Shown here: positions 1 to 11,442 of the stretch, one piece after another | Layout: each line of letters opens with the position of its first letter | How positions within the stretch are numbered: the stretch's first letter is position 1 | Origin: Eriocheir sinensis | Lineage: Eukaryota > Arthropoda > Malacostraca > Decapoda > Varunidae | Assembly (NCBI RefSeq): GCF_024679095.1 | Contig: NC_066531.1 | Span: 4,590,858 to 4,654,857 of the forward strand | Reading direction: 5' to 3' | DNA length: 64,000 nucleotides | The notes under the pieces: model-generated | Told to the model about the DNA's origin: nothing | The model's input: the letters and a program-made list of their open reading frames with translations, nothing else | Databases searched by the model: none | Program-made: the position numbers and the translations under genes

Positions 1-172
1 GAGTGCATGAGGCAAAAAGATGGTGCCACAAAAAACACAAGTCTGTGCCATTACGAATTTGGGCCAGCCACCAAGCCCATCAGTACCATTAAGTAATAGC
101 CTACCTGCGTCGTAGACACGTAAAAAAAAAATATATATATATTTTGTAATGAATTATGAGTAGCCACAGCAC

Positions 173-1045
173 TTACTTGAAGTGAAGATTGACGTATGCA
201 TCCCTGTAGCGCAGACCATCCCGCTGGTTCCGTCCAACAGTAGGTGCTATCTGCACAACGGGTAGAGGCCGTGCACCCTCACCAGCCTCGTCACCCGCAG
301 GATCCTCTTCCTCAGGTAAACCGATGTTCCTTTTCTTGCAATGTTGTGCAGCAAAGCACACACCTCGATTATCCTGCACACATATGCAGGGGACTTAAGC
401 CTTATTTCCCCATGAAGTATGTGAAATCGTCGCTTCCACTGCCCGATGACCCTCTCCACGGTGCATCTGGTCCACTTGTGTGCACTGTAATGCATACAAT
501 GTATACATTATTGCATTATCCTGAAAACTAACTCTACCACAATAATGACTGCTGAGATTAATTAACAAGTGCAACTTCGGCATGGGAGAGTTACCGTTTT
601 ATCTAAGGTGATATGTACACCATTAGATGTGACACTCCATAGTATAAATATTAAGTAAGTGGTGAATTACCTCGTCATTACATTGGTCTATGCTCTGCTC
701 ATGTCTGGCCAATTATCAAGTTAGCATTTTATCATGCATGCAGTGCATATTGCACATAACTTACCTGTTGTAGTTAGTTTGTGGGCCAGGCAGAGGGCGC
801 AGGTATGCTACCTCTGACTAGGATAACCACTTTCCCCCCGGAGAGACGACCTTGTTTCTTGATATTGGGGACGTTAATTCATTTCTTACTAAATCAGTAA
901 CAAACAAAATTCCTCCCCTGCTCAGTCTGTATCTTTTAACAAGTTCTGCGTCACTTAAACTGTTCAATATGTCCTGCCCAGGGTGAAAAGACCTTGGGAT
1001 TCGTGCCATGTTTACCTTGCAGCTGGTTCTTGATCTTAATGTCAA
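173..1045 (-). pseudogene. HARBI1-like (PIF/Harbinger) transposase relic
   Basis: Two separated pieces of a Harbinger-type DDE transposase read on the minus strand. The N-terminal piece (818-1045) has the family's opening region, with a 'DAELVKRYRLSRGGI' helix followed by the 'SRNKVVSPGGKWL' segment. The C-terminal piece (247-495) has '[17 protein letters not shown]' and '[12 protein letters not shown]', the final part of the DDE_Tnp_4 domain, and its last residues shift into another frame (173-379, 'RDAYVNLHF'). The central part, which should carry the first catalytic aspartates, is missing between about 500 and 815. With a frameshift and an internal deletion this copy should be inactive. 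Family assignment is from motif recognition only. Confidence 0.75.
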
Positions 1046-1809
1046 AGGTGACTTGGATCACGCTAAGTGCGTCTGAGCTAAGAACCCAACTTTACCGACG
1101 GCCGATTCTGCGGCTCGAAACTACGCGACTTAGGACGCGGAGCCGCTCCTGCGACTCGGAATACGAGGCTGAGACGGAGTCTTTGCTTTATAAGTATGGG
1201 CCCAGATGCCTTATCATTCTCCAGTAAGTCAACAAGGTATACACAATCATATGTGAAAATTCCATGCCAATCAGATAAATACAAATGTCAAGACATGGAT
1301 AAAACGGAGAAAAATCTTTAGGAGCCAATATCTCTAAAAGTAGTTTTTCAACTTCAACAAATTTCACAAAATCAGGAAAAAGTCTGTCCGACTTTTGTAT
1401 GGTATCAGCTAAAACTACAACTAAAGGGCAAGCTTTTGGATCTATGAAATTTCAAAAATGTAAAAAGAAAACGGGACACAGTACAGAAAAATGTAAGTGA
1501 AAAAAAATTGCATTTTTTTGTTCGAAGACAAAACATATCACAATTTCATAAATACAAAATGTAGATATGTAAACAAAGTTTTTTTTTTCACAGCGGTTAA
1601 CTGAAAAATAAAGGTTGAAACAAACAAACAAAAAAAAAAGTACACTTTATTGGAGTCTCCCCTATACTTCACCCAAATTTCATGAAATTCACAGAATGTC
1701 ATATATTTACAGAAACAAATAACCTACTAATATTTCAACGCTATTGGACGTACAATATTGTCAGGAGGACACCCCTTAGTCGCCACACTTAAGGAATTTT
1801 CACTTAGAC
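1046..1809. other. Intergenic, no gene recognised
   Basis: AT-rich DNA with short A/T runs. A GC-richer stretch at about 1095-1165 shows no convincing reading frame. No inverted repeat or element boundary was identified. Confidence 0.5.
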
Positions 1810-1817
1810 AATCTGAT

Positions 1818-2098
1818 CTATAGGCCAGCTTTAGAAAGTCTATTAAGAACAGCCTCAAGTTTCTGGATATGAGAGTTCATGTCGTTAGAGACAATGATAA
1901 GGTCATCGAGGTATACAAAGAGACCTTTGTGAATAATGCCAGCAAAAAGAGTATTAATCATACGCTGGAAGGTTAGAGGTGCATTACGTAACCCCCTGGG
2001 CAGGCGACAACATTCGTAATGACCCGTGAAGACAGTAATCTCCCGTGATGCTTTGTCCAAGGCTATTTGCTAGAAACCGGATACGAGGTCGTTTAGCG
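1818..2098 (-). pseudogene. Ty3/gypsy reverse transcriptase fragment
   Basis: Minus-strand reading gives contiguous Ty3/gypsy RT motifs: a D-L-x-S-G-F motif near 2090, then 'FTGHYECCRLPRGLRNAP', 'TFQRMIN' and the catalytic box 'FVYLDDLIIVS'. One in-frame stop lies just after the S-G-F motif, and no protease, RNase H or integrase follows. It is an isolated, decayed fragment of an LTR retrotransposon pol gene. Confidence 0.8.
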
Positions 2099-2700
2099 GC
2101 AGCCTAGGCAACTAGATGGAAGCCAAGCATTGTTGCTTGAACGCTCCCGAGACAGAAACCCAGCTTCTCGAGCTGGGCAGTATGGTTCCGTCAAACTGTC
2201 TCTCTAGGCCAATGGACCGTATTGGCTTTCCGTGCAGCGCCGCACTCGGCAGTGTCTAGTGAAAGTGAAGTAAGTGCTTTCATAGCAAAGGTGCAACCCA
2301 CACAAAGAGACAAAACATATATCTGAAGCAGAGTTCCTACAGTCTCTGGATCATCATTGGCAACGACCTTGGTTAAGTTAGGGCAGCTTACTGGAATGTA
2401 TTGGCAGGTAAGTACTGTTTTGCAGTATGTTTGATGCTGCCAGGTTAGGACAACCCTTGTATGTATTATTTTGACTAAGATGGTTGGTAAACTGAAAATT
2501 TGAGTTAAATATTCGTTTGTATAGGTGCCATGCACAACTCGTCAAGTTCAAGCTTGGACCGAGCTCTGGACTATCAAACCACACCACACCCCTCCGTTGA
2601 TACCGAAAAATCATCTTTTTGCCTAAATGCCATTCATTTGTAAAAGAGGCATGTTCTGCTGTGCAAGAAGGAGTTATGTAACAGCGTTCACCGCCTGTAG
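2099..2700. other. Intergenic, no gene recognised
   Basis: Open frames of up to 114 codons exist on the minus strand, but none shows a family motif or a codon pattern distinct from noise. Confidence 0.4.
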
Positions 2701-2716
2701 GCTCAGTTCAGTAAGA

Positions 2717-3014
2717 TTCTCCCCCTTAATAGGGGGACAGGGCCTTTGCTCAAAGGCGGCCCCTGTAAGGGGGGGCGGGCAATTCAAGTCCCTGCGGGTG
2801 TAGGGACGCCTCCGCCGCCGCCACAGCCACGGGTAACAGCCGGTGAGCAGCGACGGAGGCACGGGCCCTCCGGGCAGGCGCCCAGAAGCAACCCGTAGCG
2901 GTACACGGGCGAGCAGCCGACTAGTCGACTTGACTGCAGAGAGGGGGCCCAAAGCGAGGATGACCACGCGGGTCAACCTCGCCGCCGCAGAAGGGCCACC
3001 CGGCTGCTCGCCCA
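2717..3014. other. GC-rich block of nested hairpins
   Basis: This GC island in AT-rich surroundings can fold into several stems. The strongest is a perfect 13-bp stem, GGGCGAGCAGCCG at 2907-2919 with CGGCTGCTCGCCC at 3001-3013. It encloses GCGAGG (2954-2959) pairing with CCTCGC (2977-2982), extended by TGACC (2961-2965) with GGTCA (2971-2975). Upstream, an ACAGGG...CCTTTG arm around 2737-2768 can pair with CAAAGG...CCCTGT. No protein on either strand is convincing. It could be a structured RNA, a retroelement UTR or part of a foldback element. Confidence 0.45.
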
Positions 3015-3839
3015 CGGAGTGCTGGCGTTCCACTGGCCTGTAGGTGTTGCCCTGTGTGCCCCTCAGATAAAGCAGTCTTCCTCTTCTTGGGTGGACATTT
3101 TCTTGTAGTCCCACATTTGGCACCTGGCTCTCCAGCAGTTTCCACACGTCGATCGCTATGTATCTGTCTCTTCTCTGTTAGGAGAACATCTGGAGGTGTC
3201 TGAGTCTTTCTTAGTAATTGAGGTACTGTACTCCCTGGATCCTGCTGTCCCTTGTTCAAAGCTGATAGTCTGTATAATGGCTTATAGGGGAACTTGTTCT
3301 GTTTGTTTCCGCACCCCAGCACTGAATAAAAGAATGGCATTTAGGCAAACAGACGGTCTTTTGGAATCAACGGAGGAGCGCAGTGTGGTTTATTGGTCCT
3401 CCAAAGTTCACTGTACAGAAAGTAACCCTGTTTCTATGTGTGGACAGTTACTCTTGTGCACAGCACCTATGTTGTGGTCCTCCAAGGAATGTTATTGTCA
3501 AAATATTTATTATTCTTAATGATGGGTTATGAACTGACATCATCAGACTTGACAAGCTTAATAGAACTCCCCTAAACCATGGGAAGTGAACATATAACAA
3601 ACATTACCAAAAGATCAATTCCTAACCTTTCACTTCCATCTCAGAAACTTACATTCAGGTTATTTTTATGAATATGAATATTACATTCCTTGTTTGCCAT
3701 GGAACATACATATACCTAAGGCTTGTTTTAGTGTTTTCAAATTTGCCGTTATTCCTTCATTAATATGTTTGCATATAAGTCTGTTAAAAGAATTCTGCAA
3801 TGATCAAAACTTTGGTACTCAAATACTCAAATATTTTAG
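3015..3839. other. Mostly unannotated; possible degraded THAP-like reading on minus strand
   Basis: On the minus strand at about 3160-3340 a reading opens 'MPFFYSVLGCGNKQNK' and continues 'KPLYRLSALNKGQQ', which vaguely recalls the start of animal THAP-type zinc fingers. The later conserved Cys/His pair is not visible. The rest holds no recognisable gene. Confidence 0.2.
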
Positions 3840-3995
3840 GGCGGATGGAGCATGTAGACAAGTGGCTGCAGCACTGTTCGAGATTGAGGACTTCGAGAAG
3901 ACTTCCAGTACCGATGGGCCAGACCTGTGGGTTAGAAGGAGCGGTGGGGTTTGTGGACCTGCCCCAGTAGCTCAACTGAGACTCAGCCCTGTCAA
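3840..3995 (+). CDS. Candidate internal exon: end of SWIM zinc finger, SWIM-YqaJ gene
   Basis: A 156-bp exon bounded by AG at 3838-3839 (after 'atatttt') and donor GTGAGT at 3996. It encodes 'ADGACRQVAAALFEIEDFE', which resembles the second half of a SWIM zinc finger (C-x-H followed by A-A-L-L) although the usual His is Gln here, then a Gly/Pro-rich linker. It ends with two bases of a codon, and the exon at 8204 starts with one base, so the phases agree. Genes combining SWIM and YqaJ domains are common in aquatic invertebrates. The intron between these exons hosts the piggyBac element. Upstream exons were not found, and the Gln substitution suggests decay. Confidence 0.5.
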
Positions 3996-4735
3996 GTGAG
4001 TGCATAATATCCTAATATATGATGATACTTTTAAAGCTAAAGGCAGCATGTCAGCTTCATTCAGCACATGATTTTGATAGGCCAATAATTTGGTTGCTCT
4101 TAACCTCAGATGGATAAATATCTTTCATAGACATATTTTCCGTATCATAAAAACAATGTTTTTATGTTGAGGCATAACGTCAATGAATGATATTATAAAT
4201 TAAATGGAACTTAAGGCCAGCCATCATTTCTAGAGGCTATGTAGATATAAGTTAGGGTGGTGCTTACTGTGCTTTTTAGACTGGTAACCTTATTTTGGAG
4301 CCCTGACTTTGGTAACCTGGGTCCGTGCGGACCCCTCCAATAAAATCCAATTTAAATCACATACACACCTGATTTATTTTCTGCAAATCCTAACCAATGT
4401 GAAGTACATGAAATGAGGAATCTAATGAAACCAAATTTAGAAAAGAAAAAATAAAACTTATTTTTAAAAAAAAATTGAAATTTTTTTTCCAAAAAAAAAG
4501 GTTTTTTTTTGAAAATTTGTCAAAAAAAAAAAAAAGGGCGGGCATCTGGCACCCAAAATAGCTTGAGATGGGATGTTGTACTGGCGTTGGAGCCTCTTGG
4601 TTCGACTGCAGGTCACCATCGGAGGGGTGATTTGTGAAAATGAAAAAGGGCGATTTTAACATACCAGTATGTATAAATTATATATAAAATATATATGTAT
4701 ATGCCTTATATCCATCTATATATCTGTCTGTCAAT

Positions 4736-4959
<224 letters not shown>

Positions 4960-4967
4960 GTTACCTC

Positions 4968-7529
4968 TTAGTCGATGCAATCACTGCACAGCAAGGCAGT
5001 GTGATTGGGGCAGATGGATCTCTGGCATTGCTTGCAGGTGGCTCGTACTTTCGACTGTTTCTTCGACCAGGGGCATAGGGCACACCTCTTCTTCCCGGGA
5101 GGCCTTTGCTGTTCCTCCTCCTCTAAAAATGGCACCTTGAAACACATGCTGATGGTGTTTTGATGCTCCTGCTGACTGTGGGGAATTGCAGCCTATGCCG
5201 TGACCAAGGCATTACCAACTCTGCAGCAAGCTGGTGCATGAAGTGCCGACGCTCAAGGGTACCACCACGAGCTTTGTACATAATGAAAGAATTGATGACT
5301 GCAAGGTTCAGCATGCCATAAAAAATGCAAAGAGGCCAACGATTTGTCTTTCGGCTGGACGAGTACACTGCACACATGCGGTCTAGTACATCCACACCCC
5401 CTTTTGTTGAGTTGTAGTAATGTATGACCTCAGGCTTGTTCTTTTCTCCAATAACTGGTTCATTGTGTTTGGAGGACAGCAGATTCACACATTTGTTCTT
5501 CTTCTGTTTATATGAAACAGCCATCAAATTCTTGTCAAAGAGGAAGATACTTGTCTTGACTTTCCTCCGTTCGTCGTTCTTGAACATTACAGGAGGGATG
5601 TACTTCTTCTTTCTGACTGTGCCCACCATATGTGTGTTGCGGTCCCAAAGCTTTCTACTTAGTGGTCGGCCGGTAAACCAGTTATCTGTGGTCACAGTTC
5701 TACCACAGTCCAGGAAGGGCTCAGTGACTTGAGGGTGTAATATTCACCAACCTGACCTGCAGGAATTTTTGGATTCCTTACTTTGCCTAGGTCAATTTTG
5801 GCACTTAGGAGGTAGTTTTTTTGCATCACAACACATGATTATCTTTATCCCATACTTGGCGGGTTTGTTTCTAATGTAAAACCTGAAGGCGCATTTACCC
5901 CGGAATGCCAGTAGCTGCTCATCAACTGTCAACTTGTCGCCTGGTATATAATTTTCCTGACAGTGTGCAAGAAAGCATTCCCACACATCTTTGATGGCTG
6001 CAGAACGGTCTTGTTTCTCGCGTTCAGGTCTTGTGGTGCGATCATCAAAACGCAGGCAACGTGTAATAAACAGGAATCTTTTTTCACTCATAGCAGCTCT
6101 GTAAAGAGGACATCCATGTTGAGCAGACCACATCTCCGCTGTATCGAGTTTGTTATCCTTCTTGCCCCAGACTGCACTAGAACTCCAATGAAAGCCTTCA
6201 GTTCAACCAGAGTGAGTGGGTTAGTCGTAGCCTTTTGGTCCTTGTACTGTGCACGAAGTTGATCCATCCTTGTGTTGGTGTGGCGGAGTATGTCAGATAA
6301 CATCCCATCATCTAGAAATAGTTGCAGGTATTCAACATGTGATTGTGCCCCCTGGGTTGCTGCTGTTGGACCTTCAGTGTATGGAAGAGGTTGGCGTGGT
6401 GGAGCAGTCGTCCTCAATGGCACCTTTGACCATGCAGTCAAGTCAGATGCACGGCACTGACCAATAGGAACTTGGGCAGTGACATCTGCTACAGGTGGTG
6501 TCTGTGGACGTTGTGAAGCTGCAGGTGGTGTCTGTGGACGTTGTGAAGCTGCAGGTGGTGTCTGTGGACGTGGTGAAGCAGCAGGTGGTGTCTGTGGGCG
6601 TGGTGAAGCTGCAGGTGGTGTCTGTGGACGTGGTGAAGCTGCAGGTGGTGTCTGTGGGCGTGGTGAAGCTGCAGGTGGTGTCTGTGGACGTGGTGAAGCT
6701 GCAGGTGGTGTCTGTGTCTGTAGAAGTGAAGAGGGATCATCAGCAGCAGAATCGATGTCTGGGATGGTTTCTGTGTCAGATGCATCCCCACTTGATATCG
6801 GTGATGGCATATAACTTTTATCACTGTCAGTGTCTGGGTCATTTGGGCTACTGTCCTCGGAATCGTACATTAGCTGTTGTTTGCGAGCAGGCGTAGAAGT
6901 GTGGGGTGTAAATGACTTGTTTCTCTCTCCTCTCCCTCTACCTCTGAAGCCTGATGATCTTGCAACTGCTGGTGGAGATGTAGAAGGTCTAGGGAGAGCT
7001 GGTGGGGTATCTGGGTCACTGTCTGAAGAATAAGCTAGCTGTCGTTTGGGAGGAGGCTTAGAAATGTTGGCTGTGAAAGACTTGCGTTTCCTTCTCCCTA
7101 TACCTGATGGTCCTGCAACTGCTAGTGGAGATGTAGAAGAACCAGGGACAGCTGTTTGTGATGTAGATTGGCCAAGGATAGCTGGTCGTGTAGAAGAGCC
7201 AATGATAGCAGGTTGTGTTGTTGAAGGGCCAGGTACAACTGTCTCACAGGTAATAATCATTTGTCCAGTAGATTTTTCTTGGGGGTAACTATAACTTCCA
7301 TTTCATTTCTCCCCAATGATACCTCTTGACATTCCATGACAACCTCGGGGTCAGAAAGTTGGCTATCTGCAGGGGACGAATGTCCAGGGAGGCGGGTTGG
7401 AAGGGTAATCTCTGAGGGGTTCGACTCGTCTCCATCTTCCGACTCAAAACTAATGTTAGCGCTGAACAGGGACGAGTCTATCAGGTCTTGCAGTTCTTTC
7501 TGGCTCAAATACTTCACTTTCTTTGGCAT
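4968..7529 (-). pseudogene. piggyBac transposase, frame-broken
   Basis: Pieces of one piggyBac transposase follow in order on the minus strand. The N-terminus is at 7257-7529 ('MPKKVKYLSQKELQDL'). A Ser/Pro-rich acidic region with a tandem repeat plus the first DDE_Tnp_1_7 segment is at 6088-7260. The piece at 5792-6133 has 'TVDEQLLAFRG', holding the first catalytic Asp. The piece at 5123-5695 has 'TTDNWFTGRPLSRKL' with the second Asp and 'KGGVDVLDRM' with the third. The C-terminal cysteine-rich domain lies in another frame and ends at 4968-4970, with CxxC pairs 'CALC', 'CKQC' and 'CSDC'. All three catalytic aspartates remain, but frames change at about 7258, 6100, 5700-5790 and 5140. This is a pseudogene unless the breaks are assembly errors. 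Confidence 0.85.
6488..6717 (-). repeat. 30-bp coding minisatellite in piggyBac transposase
   Basis: Seven to eight near-identical 30-bp units encode repeats of the ten residues P-R-P-Q-T-P-P-A-A-S in the N-terminal region of the transposase. The unit length is a multiple of three, so copy-number change keeps frame. Confidence 0.9.
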
Positions 7530-8203
7530 TTTGGTAGTTATTTACGTCTATCTGTAACAAAGAGAGAAACATGGCTAATAATGCCACAATGCAGTTTTCC
7601 AAAATGAGCATTTTACCCCTATACACAAATTTAGTTTTTTATGGTCCGTTAGACTTTTAGAGGGAGTTTTAAGGTGCCAGTGAGTCAAACTAACGTATTT
7701 TTCCAGACTATCACCCCCCAAAAATTTCTACCTCTACCTGGGATACCTGTGGGCTTCGTAACACCTGTCTTACTTGTAACACCTATAACAAAGGTATATC
7801 AAATGTGCCTAATAATATGCCATTGACTTTTCACTGTGTGTGTGGTTTCATTGACATTTGATCTTCAAAATAACACCCTTGTTTTGGCTATTTTCTCCAT
7901 ATAATATATAGTAATTCGTGCATTATATAAGTTTTTGTAAATCCCAGAATTCTCATTACTGGTAACCCTGGGTCCAAGCGGACCTCAGAGTGCGAAATAT
8001 CATATAATAAGCATATAAATCACGACAAACTAACCTTGTCTGGAGAGGCCAACATCAATCAGCTGATTAAAGGGCGTTTGTTTTGATGCAAGGGCTAAGG
8101 GAGGGAAAATATATGGCGGAAAAATTTGAACACACCCCCTAGGGGTCCGGGTTGACCCATGGTTACCATTTAAGGGTTAATAGTTATTATATATTCATTG
8201 CAG

Positions 8204-8313
8204 CGATGCAGATATCCAGAAAGGTTATAAGCCCTTGAACTTCGACCCTCGTCACCCTAGCGACAGAGTGAAGAAGTCAAAAAAGGATATACGACAGTTT
8301 GCAGCAGAATTGC
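8204..8313 (+). CDS. Candidate internal exon of SWIM-YqaJ gene
   Basis: A 110-bp exon between acceptor 'cattgcag' (AG at 8202-8203) and donor GTAAGG at 8314. It encodes 'KPLNFDPRHPSDR' and a Lys-rich helix. It starts 24 bp beyond the TTAA at the piggyBac right end. Its first base completes the codon left open by exon 3840-3995. It ends with one base of a codon. No catalytic motif lies here; it would form the linker between the SWIM finger and the nuclease domain. Confidence 0.5.
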
Positions 8314-8665
8314 GTAAGGTTTGTTCATTGGGGGTTGGCAGGTTCACACCTGTTGAAATGGCTGAAAACCACTCTTGGTGCGGCATATATGAGAGGCAGA
8401 TCCTCCGTAGTCCTCACTCTATGTTTCCCTATTGTTTCATCAACACCAGAGTAGTGCTGCATGCTCTTTTACAACAAATTCTTTCTCTTTCGATAACAAA
8501 CTACATAAATTCAATAAACACATCAGTTTCTCATTTTTTTTCAAAAGGTATTATGCATTCTATCTCTCTCCATAGAGGCTGACCTATCTCTGCTGTGATT
8601 GATAGTCACTCTTCTACCCCTGATTCTATAAACATTGATTGGACAATCGTCTTTGCCTTTTACAG

Positions 8666-9490
8666 GTCAGCCCGGATTCTGGCGTTCTCTATCTGTTAGA
8701 GGATCCCGGAACCCCCAGACATGCAGTCAACGTGCTCTGACCCTGGACTTAGCCTCGCCGAGAAGACAAAGAAAATAATTAGGACAGATAACTCTATTTA
8801 TTACTCTTTCTCATGTAATGCTGTACTTGAATGCTTGAAATATTCTGATGAAGAGATAGCAAGCATTGAAGAAAGCACAAGAGGTCACGCTGACAATCCC
8901 TTATGGCACAAAATGCATTTAGGAATGCTAACAGCATCAAATTTTCATAGATTTAGCACAAGAACTGACACATTAATAAGGAACCGTGAGGCAGATGTAA
9001 CAAAATTGTTAGAGCTAATTTTCACGAAGAAACCCTCTGATATTCAAATGCCCCAATTAGAGTATGGTTTAAAGTCAGAAAGAAAAGCAAGAAAAATGTA
9101 TAGAATAATGTGTAGAAAGAAACATTAAGTTTGCAGTAGGGGAGTTAGGCTTTAAAGTTTCTCAAGAGTATCCTTTTCTTGGATGTTCAGCAGATGGTGT
9201 GATCTCTTGTGCATGTCATGAAAAAAAACTGATTGAGATAAAGAGCCCTTTCAATCTCAAGAACAAACACCCAAAGGAAGCTGCTCTAATGCGAGACTTA
9301 TGTAACTCACAAAAACGAAAGGTCTCTGAAAAAACAGTCAAAGTATTACTATCAAATACAAGGACAGTTAGGTCTTCACAGAATTCAGGTATGTGACCTT
9401 GTTTTTTACACAACAAAAGGAATTCATATTGTACCAGTTTCATATGACCACACATTTTACTCACAACTTGTTTCCAAACTCTCCATCATT
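8666..9490 (+). pseudogene. YqaJ-family exonuclease domain, frame-broken
   Basis: This follows an acceptor 'ccttttacag' ending at 8665. Reading from 8721, 'ESTRGHADNPLWHKMHLGML' and 'TASNFHRF' match the N-terminal signature of YqaJ-like viral-recombinase-type nucleases, and 'LEYGLKSERKARKMY' is the next conserved helix. After a one-base shift near 9128 comes 'CSADGVISC' with the metal-binding Asp and 'KLIEIKSPF' with the E-x-K pair. A second shift near 9330 leads to 'YYYQIQGQLGLHRIQVCD', the conserved late motif. The D...ExK set of the PD-(D/E)XK fold is therefore present, but the frame is broken at least twice. In animals such genes are often transposon-linked. The native substrate is unknown. 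Confidence 0.7.
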
Positions 9491-9603
9491 TTATACGTCA
9501 CATTGCCTGAGAAAGAATTATTAAGCTTAGCATTCAATGAATGCATGCAGTAAGCAAAAGGATAACTAATGGTAAAGTTGGGTGAATAAGCTAAAAACAC
9601 ATG

Positions 9604-9864
9604 TGGCTGTGGTGCTCATTTCCGTACCGTTGGCCCTTTGAGCGTGTGGCGTGTAAGAACCAATCACCCCAAGACACGAGGCCAATGTGCCCTCTGGGTT
9701 ACCACAGTGTACCTTCTCTAGGTGTACCCAGGTACCCATTTAGCAAACAATTCAAAAGGGAAGATAAACAGCTGGGTGAGCTGCATGCTGACTGCCCGGA
9801 TTGGGATTCAAACTTTAGCCCACGGAGTTATACCCAGGCACGGTAACCACTGTTCCATGGAAGA
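9604..9864 (-). mobile_element. tRNA-derived SINE
   Basis: On the minus strand the head (about 9864 down to 9790) has a box A-like TGGTTACCGTGCC and a box B-like AGTTTGAATCC at tRNA-like spacing. The body runs to about 9604 and is shared with a second, headless copy at 43077-43190 (common motifs include TTGGCCCTT, GGGACACAGG/AAGACACGAGG and GGGTTACCACAGT). Pol III promoter boxes plus a repeated body identify a SINE. Confidence 0.7.
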
Positions 9865-10041
9865 GTAAGCAGAAAGGAGTTGGAAAACTGTATATCTTTA
9901 TTAAGTCATGTTTTATTTGTCGGTAGGGATGATATATACTAAAGTCGATTCACCCGAGTCTGAAGTAATCATTATCGTGTAATGGCAACAGATCCACACG
10001 GTGTGTCTGATTTCGTGAATAATGTTTGCTAACCTTCACAA

Positions 10042-10156
10042 AGTAAACAGTCGTCAGTGTCAATAACATGCTGGCAGCAATAACAAACACTGTCACATGA
10101 CTGACAGTATTTGTTTATTACTACCTGCATAGTATTGACATTGACGGCTGCTTACT
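10042..10156. other. Long imperfect hairpin (about 54-bp arms, 6-nt loop)
   Basis: Arm 10042-10095 is complementary to 10102-10156 at about 85% with a few mismatches and one bulge; the loop is about CATGAC. No protein is encoded. A microRNA precursor, a tiny foldback element or a chance palindrome are the options. Confidence 0.6.
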
Positions 10157-11330
10157 ATGCGTAGGCTATCATACAGTCACTATCCACAAAATTGGACACA
10201 CCGCGTGGCTGCAGGTTGCCGTTGGGCGATAATGCACACTTCAGACTTGGGTGAACCAGCTTTAGTCTGTTTCACTTCATCTGTCCACTAGTGAACGTAA
10301 ATGTGGCCCCTGCGTGTTGCTCGTGATTACGCGATCAGCTTTTATTGAGATGCATTATAACCATTTGAGGAGCCATATATCCTTCGGGTACAATCTGACT
10401 GTATTGTTTGATACAAGCTTGTCTTTTGTGCTTGTTGTGGCATATCTATCAATGCACAGGTCAATGTTTGCGATTTTGAAGGACCGAGATTTTATATATT
10501 TTTATTTGTTTGGTTATTGTTTTCTTATGCATTAACATTCCAATATACTATTAAAAAATAAGATTGAATGTCTATCACATTTATCTTCATGTATTCACAA
10601 ACTAGAAATGCGCAGGTGCAACATCTATCAAAATTCCCGTTATGTTAATGGACAAACGAGATGAAACGGGCCTAAGGCTGTGCACATTACTATTATTATC
10701 ATTATTGTTATTGTGAATAGGATTATTAGTGTATTGAAATCTCAACATAGTATCATGAAATTATTGTCATTTATTTAGAATAAAAAACTTTTACACAATT
10801 ATTTTTGGCAGTTTTACCTACCCTTCGACACACCAGCCTCCATTTTTACGTCTTTTTCTGTATGTTTGGTCGTCACAACCTTATTTATCAAGATACCATA
10901 GGATATGGCAAACTCAAATTATAAATCTGAATACAGCTGAACCACAAATACTCTAAATCAAGTACATATGACAGATTTTTTATCTAGCATGTAGATAAGT
11001 GTTATAAATATAAGGTTCATCAAGCAGTTCATATATAAAACCAATGAAAAAGTGATTGCATTTTATATTATTTATTATACATTTATGACACAGCCAATAA
11101 AATATTAATGTAGTATCACATGATGGAAGATAAATATTAGATTAGCTACTAACTAACAAGGAGTACACACCTGGGAGTGCATCACTTCACTCATCTGCTG
11201 CCTCCACTATTTATACTATGAAATGCACAGTAAATGCTATATTGAATGCTGTAAATTTACTTATGTTTGTTGATTTCCTAAAAGCATTGCTTTTGAAGAA
11301 AAAAATTATGGGGGGAGGGACTTTAATTAA
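10157..11330. other. AT-rich intergenic, no gene recognised
   Basis: No ORF with a known motif, splice-bounded exon or element end was seen in this AT-rich stretch. Confidence 0.5.
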
Positions 11331-11442
11331 TATATTTGAACGTCAGATACACTAAGAGGTTAAATACATCAAACTGAAACAAGTCTTGTATCCAAATTGC
11401 ACAAACTTGGACAATGTTGTCCATGATAGGAAGCCTATCAAG

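Noticed and set aside
2674..3147. A 157-codon minus-strand frame in the GC block
   Set aside because: It is Arg/Pro-rich with no motif; the segment's stems explain its composition better than coding does.
6479..6896. Plus-strand Cys/Gly- and Val-rich repeat frames
   Set aside because: They are complements of the 30-bp coding repeat of the piggyBac transposase.
9780..9864. Functional tRNA gene
   Set aside because: Boxes A and B are present, but cloverleaf pairing is poor and the unit is joined to a repeated body, so it is a SINE head.
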